DNA of 64,000 bases from Synechococcales cyanobacterium CNB (GTDB taxonomy: Bacteria; Planctomycetota; Phycisphaerae; Phycisphaerales; UBA1924), in assembly GCA_030263455.1 (NCBI GenBank), contig SZOZ01000007.1:62001-126000 (forward strand). Direction: 5' to 3'. The notes beneath the pieces were generated by a model. That model ran no database searches. It worked only from the letters and a program-made list of their open reading frames with translations, and was not told the DNA's origin. Positions within the stretch are counted from its first letter, which is position 1. The number at the start of each line of letters is the position of its first letter. A program made the position numbers and the translations under genes. Positions 61,940-64,000 of the stretch are shown one piece after another.

Positions 61940-63148
61940 ATGCGCACGCATCGTTTCATCGCCACCCTCCTCGCCGGCCTCGCCTGCGCCGCCGCCCTCG
62001 CCGGGCCGATCGACCCGCCCGCAGGCCCGGTCACCAGCACGATGAAGCCCCTCGACGTGGTCGAGCCTCGCATCCCGATCGGCCCCGCCACCACCCCAGG
62101 CGACAACGACGCTTCGCCCAGCCTCTACAAGATCACCCAGCCAGGCTCGTACTACCTCCTCGGAAACGTCCAGGGTGTCAGCGGCAAGATCGGCGTCGAG
62201 ATCGCCGCCTCCAACGTCACCATCGACCTCGCCGGCTTCACACTCCAGGGCGTCAACGGCTCAAACTCGGGCATCCTCGTAACCTCGCTCCAGTCGGGAA
62301 TCACCATCCGGAACGGCACCGTCAACGGCTGGGGCGAGTCGGGCATCGACGCCACCAAATCCTCCGCCGCTCGCATCGAGTCCGTCACCGCGACGAACAA
62401 CGGCGGGACCGGGATCACCACCAGCAATCTCGCTGTCATCACCGGGTGCATGGCGCGCCAGAACGCCTTCACCGGCATCTCCGCGGGCAGCGCCGTCACG
62501 ATCAGGGACTGCGCCGCGGACGACAACGGTACTTCGGGCTTCTGGCTCGGCAGCGCCGCCACGCTCAACGGTTGCACGGCGCGGAACAACAACGCCTACG
62601 GCTTCGAGCTGAACGACATCGCTTCCGCCAACAACTGCATCGCCACGCACAACAAGGCGACGGGATTCATCGCGGGCTACGGCTCCAACTATTCCTCCTG
62701 CACGTCCGCGTACAACACCATCGACGGCTTCTGGTGCAACTTCGGCTCGATGGCCACCAACTGCTCCGCCTACCAGAACGGCCGCGACGGCTTCTACGTC
62801 TCGTGCGGATCCGTCACCAACTCCCAGGCCACCATGAACCAGCGCGACGGCATCCGACTCGACATCGGCAACTCCACCGCCACGGGCAACACCTGCTTCC
62901 AGAACGGCCTCGGGAACTCCGGCGCGGGCATCCGCGCCGTCGGTGCCTCATGCCGCATCGACTCCAACCAGGTCGTCTCCAACGCCTTCGGCATCCACGC
63001 CGCCCCGGACTGCATGGTCGTCCGAAACACCGCCCGCGGCAACACCACCAACTACTCCTTCCCCGTGGGGAGCGAGTACGGCCAGATCATCACCAACCCC
63101 GGCAGCGGCTTCAGTTCCACCAACCCCTGGGCGAACTTCGCGTACTGA
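61940..63148 (+). CDS. Secreted right-handed parallel beta-helix protein
   Basis: 402 residues. AAGGAG is 8 nt before the ATG; the signal peptide ends at AALA (about residue 21). From about residue 70 the sequence shows beta-helix coils of 20-24 residues: VEIAASNVTIDLAGFTLQG, SGITIRNGTVNGWGESGI, ARIESVTATNNGGTGI, VTIRDCAADDNGTSGF and on to NSQATMNQRDGIRLD, each with G-(I/F) near its end. NosD/pectate-lyase-like folds have this pattern. No catalytic residues identified; no anchor. Likely a surface or extracellular polysaccharide-binding protein. Confidence 0.85.
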   Translation: MRTHRFIATLLAGLACAAALAGPIDPPAGPVTSTMKPLDVVEPRIPIGPATTPGDNDASPSLYKITQPGSYYLLGNVQGVSGKIGVEIAASNVTIDLAGFTLQGVNGSNSGILVTSLQSGITIRNGTVNGWGESGIDATKSSAARIESVTATNNGGTGITTSNLAVITGCMARQNAFTGISAGSAVTIRDCAADDNGTSGFWLGSAATLNGCTARNNNAYGFELNDIASANNCIATHNKATGFIAGYGSNYSSCTSAYNTIDGFWCNFGSMATNCSAYQNGRDGFYVSCGSVTNSQATMNQRDGIRLDIGNSTATGNTCFQNGLGNSGAGIRAVGASCRIDSNQVVSNAFGIHAAPDCMVVRNTARGNTTNYSFPVGSEYGQIITNPGSGFSSTNPWANFAY

Positions 63149-63180
63149 ACCGCGACCGCACCCGAACGCAGGAGCTCCCC

Positions 63181-63852
63181 ATGAGCACTCGCACGAAGCG
63201 CTCTCTCCCGGCAGCCGCACTCGCCGCCGCAGCGCTCGCCTCACCCGCTCTCGCCCAGACCAGCAACGTCTCACCCATCCACAAGTGGTCCTGGTGCGAG
63301 AACGCCGGCTGGATGAACTGGCGCGACGCCGGCTCCCCCACCGCCTCGCAGGGCGCAAAGGTCCACGCCACCTTCCTCTCCGGATTCGTCTGGAGCGAGA
63401 ACCTCGGCTGGATCAACCTCGGCGACGGCACCCCAGGGCTCGGCGACCGCTACGCCAACACCCACGGCACGGACTTCGGCGTCAACATCACGCCCGACGG
63501 CTCACTCGACGGACTTGCCTGGGCCGAGAACGCAGGCTGGATCAACTTCAACACCAAGCCCACCCTCCTCGTCCACAACCAGCACGCCCGACTCGACTCC
63601 GCCGCAGGGCGCTTCCGCGGCTACGCCTGGGCGGAGAATGTCGGCTGGATCAACCTTGACGACGACGAGCACTACGTCGCCGTCATCTGCGCCGCCGACT
63701 GGAACGCCGACGGCCCCGTCAACACCCTCGACTTCATCGCCTTCCTCAACGACTGGGCAGCCAAGGAACCACGCGCCGACGTCAACGGCGACGGCACGAT
63801 CAACACCCTCGACTTCATCGCCTTCCTCAACCTCTGGGCCGCCGGCTGCTGA
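63181..63852 (+). CDS. Secreted W-E-N-x-G-W repeat protein with GC-type dockerin
   Basis: 223 residues. AGGAG precedes the ATG and the signal peptide ends at SPALAQ. Four copies of a W(S/A/C)EN(A/L/V)GW(I/M)N motif are spaced over residues 38-165: WCENAGWMNW, WSENLGWINL, WAENAGWINF and WAENVGWINL. Such repeats occur in secreted bacterial proteins of unknown function. Cys-AADWNADG, a second loop and AAGC close the protein. The beta-helix gene ends 32 bp upstream, so both are probably co-transcribed. Confidence 0.85.
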   Translation: MSTRTKRSLPAAALAAAALASPALAQTSNVSPIHKWSWCENAGWMNWRDAGSPTASQGAKVHATFLSGFVWSENLGWINLGDGTPGLGDRYANTHGTDFGVNITPDGSLDGLAWAENAGWINFNTKPTLLVHNQHARLDSAAGRFRGYAWAENVGWINLDDDEHYVAVICAADWNADGPVNTLDFIAFLNDWAAKEPRADVNGDGTINTLDFIAFLNLWAAGC

Positions 63853-63902
63853 CGACACTCGCCGTGAACCCCGCGCCCCGACGAGTCTGGAGAGGGGTAA
63901 GC

Positions 63903-63929
63903 GAGGCCCGGAGGCCCACTCCGGGCCTC
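63903..63929. terminator. Strong hairpin, possible bidirectional terminator
   Basis: Perfect 11-bp stem GAGGCCCGGAG / CTCCGGGCCTC (63903-63913 and 63919-63929) with loop GCCCA, 51 bp after the preceding stop. There is no T run on either side, so intrinsic termination is uncertain. Confidence 0.5.
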
Positions 63930-63966
63930 CGCTGTTGCCGGGACACGGCGACGACGCCGGAGCCGT

Positions 63967-64000
63967 CAGTAGCGGCGGACGACGCCGCGCACGATCCCCT
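63967..64000 (-). CDS. Possible C-terminal end of a gene beginning beyond the window
   Basis: Reading the minus strand from the window edge gives GIVRGVVRRY then a stop at 63967. Ten codons are too few to identify a protein. The hairpin at 63903-63929 between this frame and the plus-strand gene fits convergent genes. Confidence 0.25.

Noticed and set aside
1-64000. CRISPR array
   Set aside because: No regularly spaced short direct repeats outside the protein-coding dockerin, HAF and W-E-N-x-G-W repeats, and no cas genes.
1-64000. Cellulosome-like system, because of the many dockerin loops
   Set aside because: No cohesin, scaffoldin or glycoside hydrolase was recognised; the Gly-Cys tails and varied bodies point to a different use of the domain.

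Overview
The window is high-GC, densely coded bacterial DNA that looks chromosomal and most resembles Planctomycetota of the Phycisphaerales type. The pointers are secreted proteins ending in two dockerin-like DxNxDG repeats followed by a terminal Gly-Cys, HAF-repeat and propeller secreted proteins, a PEP-CTERM-like tail, a fibro-slime protein, many small zinc-ribbon membrane proteins and a planctomycete-style ECF-like sigma factor. This placement is inference from gene content; no rRNA is present.

Layout. 1-1.7 kb: 3' part of an asparagine synthase. 1.7-9.6 kb: four secreted dockerin-tailed proteins in one tight minus-strand run, with mosaic, nearly identical dockerin DNA. 9.8-12.0 kb: cysQ and cysC (PAP and PAPS metabolism) separated by a four-helix-bundle gene that lies between inverted copies of a 14-bp repeat. 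12.1-14.3 kb: a zinc-ribbon membrane protein and SpoVR. 14.3-15.9 kb: a decayed locus with a truncated pseudopilin, the first codons of an IS3-type transposase and a damaged MauE-like gene. 15.9-21.9 kb: an MpaA-like lipoprotein, a small zinc-ribbon protein, then the minus-strand arginine operon argR-argC-argB-argF with an M42-like peptidase behind it. 22-27.7 kb: membrane proteins, a TPR protein and a GAF-SpoIIE phosphatase. 27.7-30.8 kb: plsY, tmk, a DoxX protein with a long insertion, and tRNA-Leu(UAG).

30.9-36.1 kb holds the most unusual block: an intact minus-strand set (TPR-dockerin protein, LolA-like-sized secreted protein with a C-terminal membrane segment, eight-cysteine secreted protein, MauE-like protein, pseudopilin) next to a divergent ECF-like sigma gene. 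The sigma promoter and first codons are duplicated as about 105-bp direct repeats on either side of the TPR-dockerin gene. The decayed locus at 14.3-15.9 kb is a broken paralogue of part of this block.

36.1-49.9 kb: murA, a fibro-slime protein, fabI, an MFS exporter, a PEP-CTERM-like propeller protein with a clear terminator, a dockerin-tailed M14 carboxypeptidase, a ferritin-like protein, an M20 amidohydrolase, an AhpD-like protein, an alkaline-phosphatase-superfamily enzyme, and a phosphoribosyltransferase/dienelactone hydrolase pair. 49.9-61.7 kb: a glycan cluster of six glycosyltransferases, a methyltransferase and an HldE-like enzyme with its two domains in reversed order. 61.9-63.9 kb: a beta-helix protein and a W-E-N-x-G-W repeat protein with a dockerin tail.

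A regulatory theme recurs: at nine genes a TAnnnT-like hexamer (TATAAT, TACCAT, TAGACT, TAGAGT and relatives) sits only 5-7 nt before the start codon, which suggests leaderless transcripts. At argR it overlaps an ARG-box-like palindrome.
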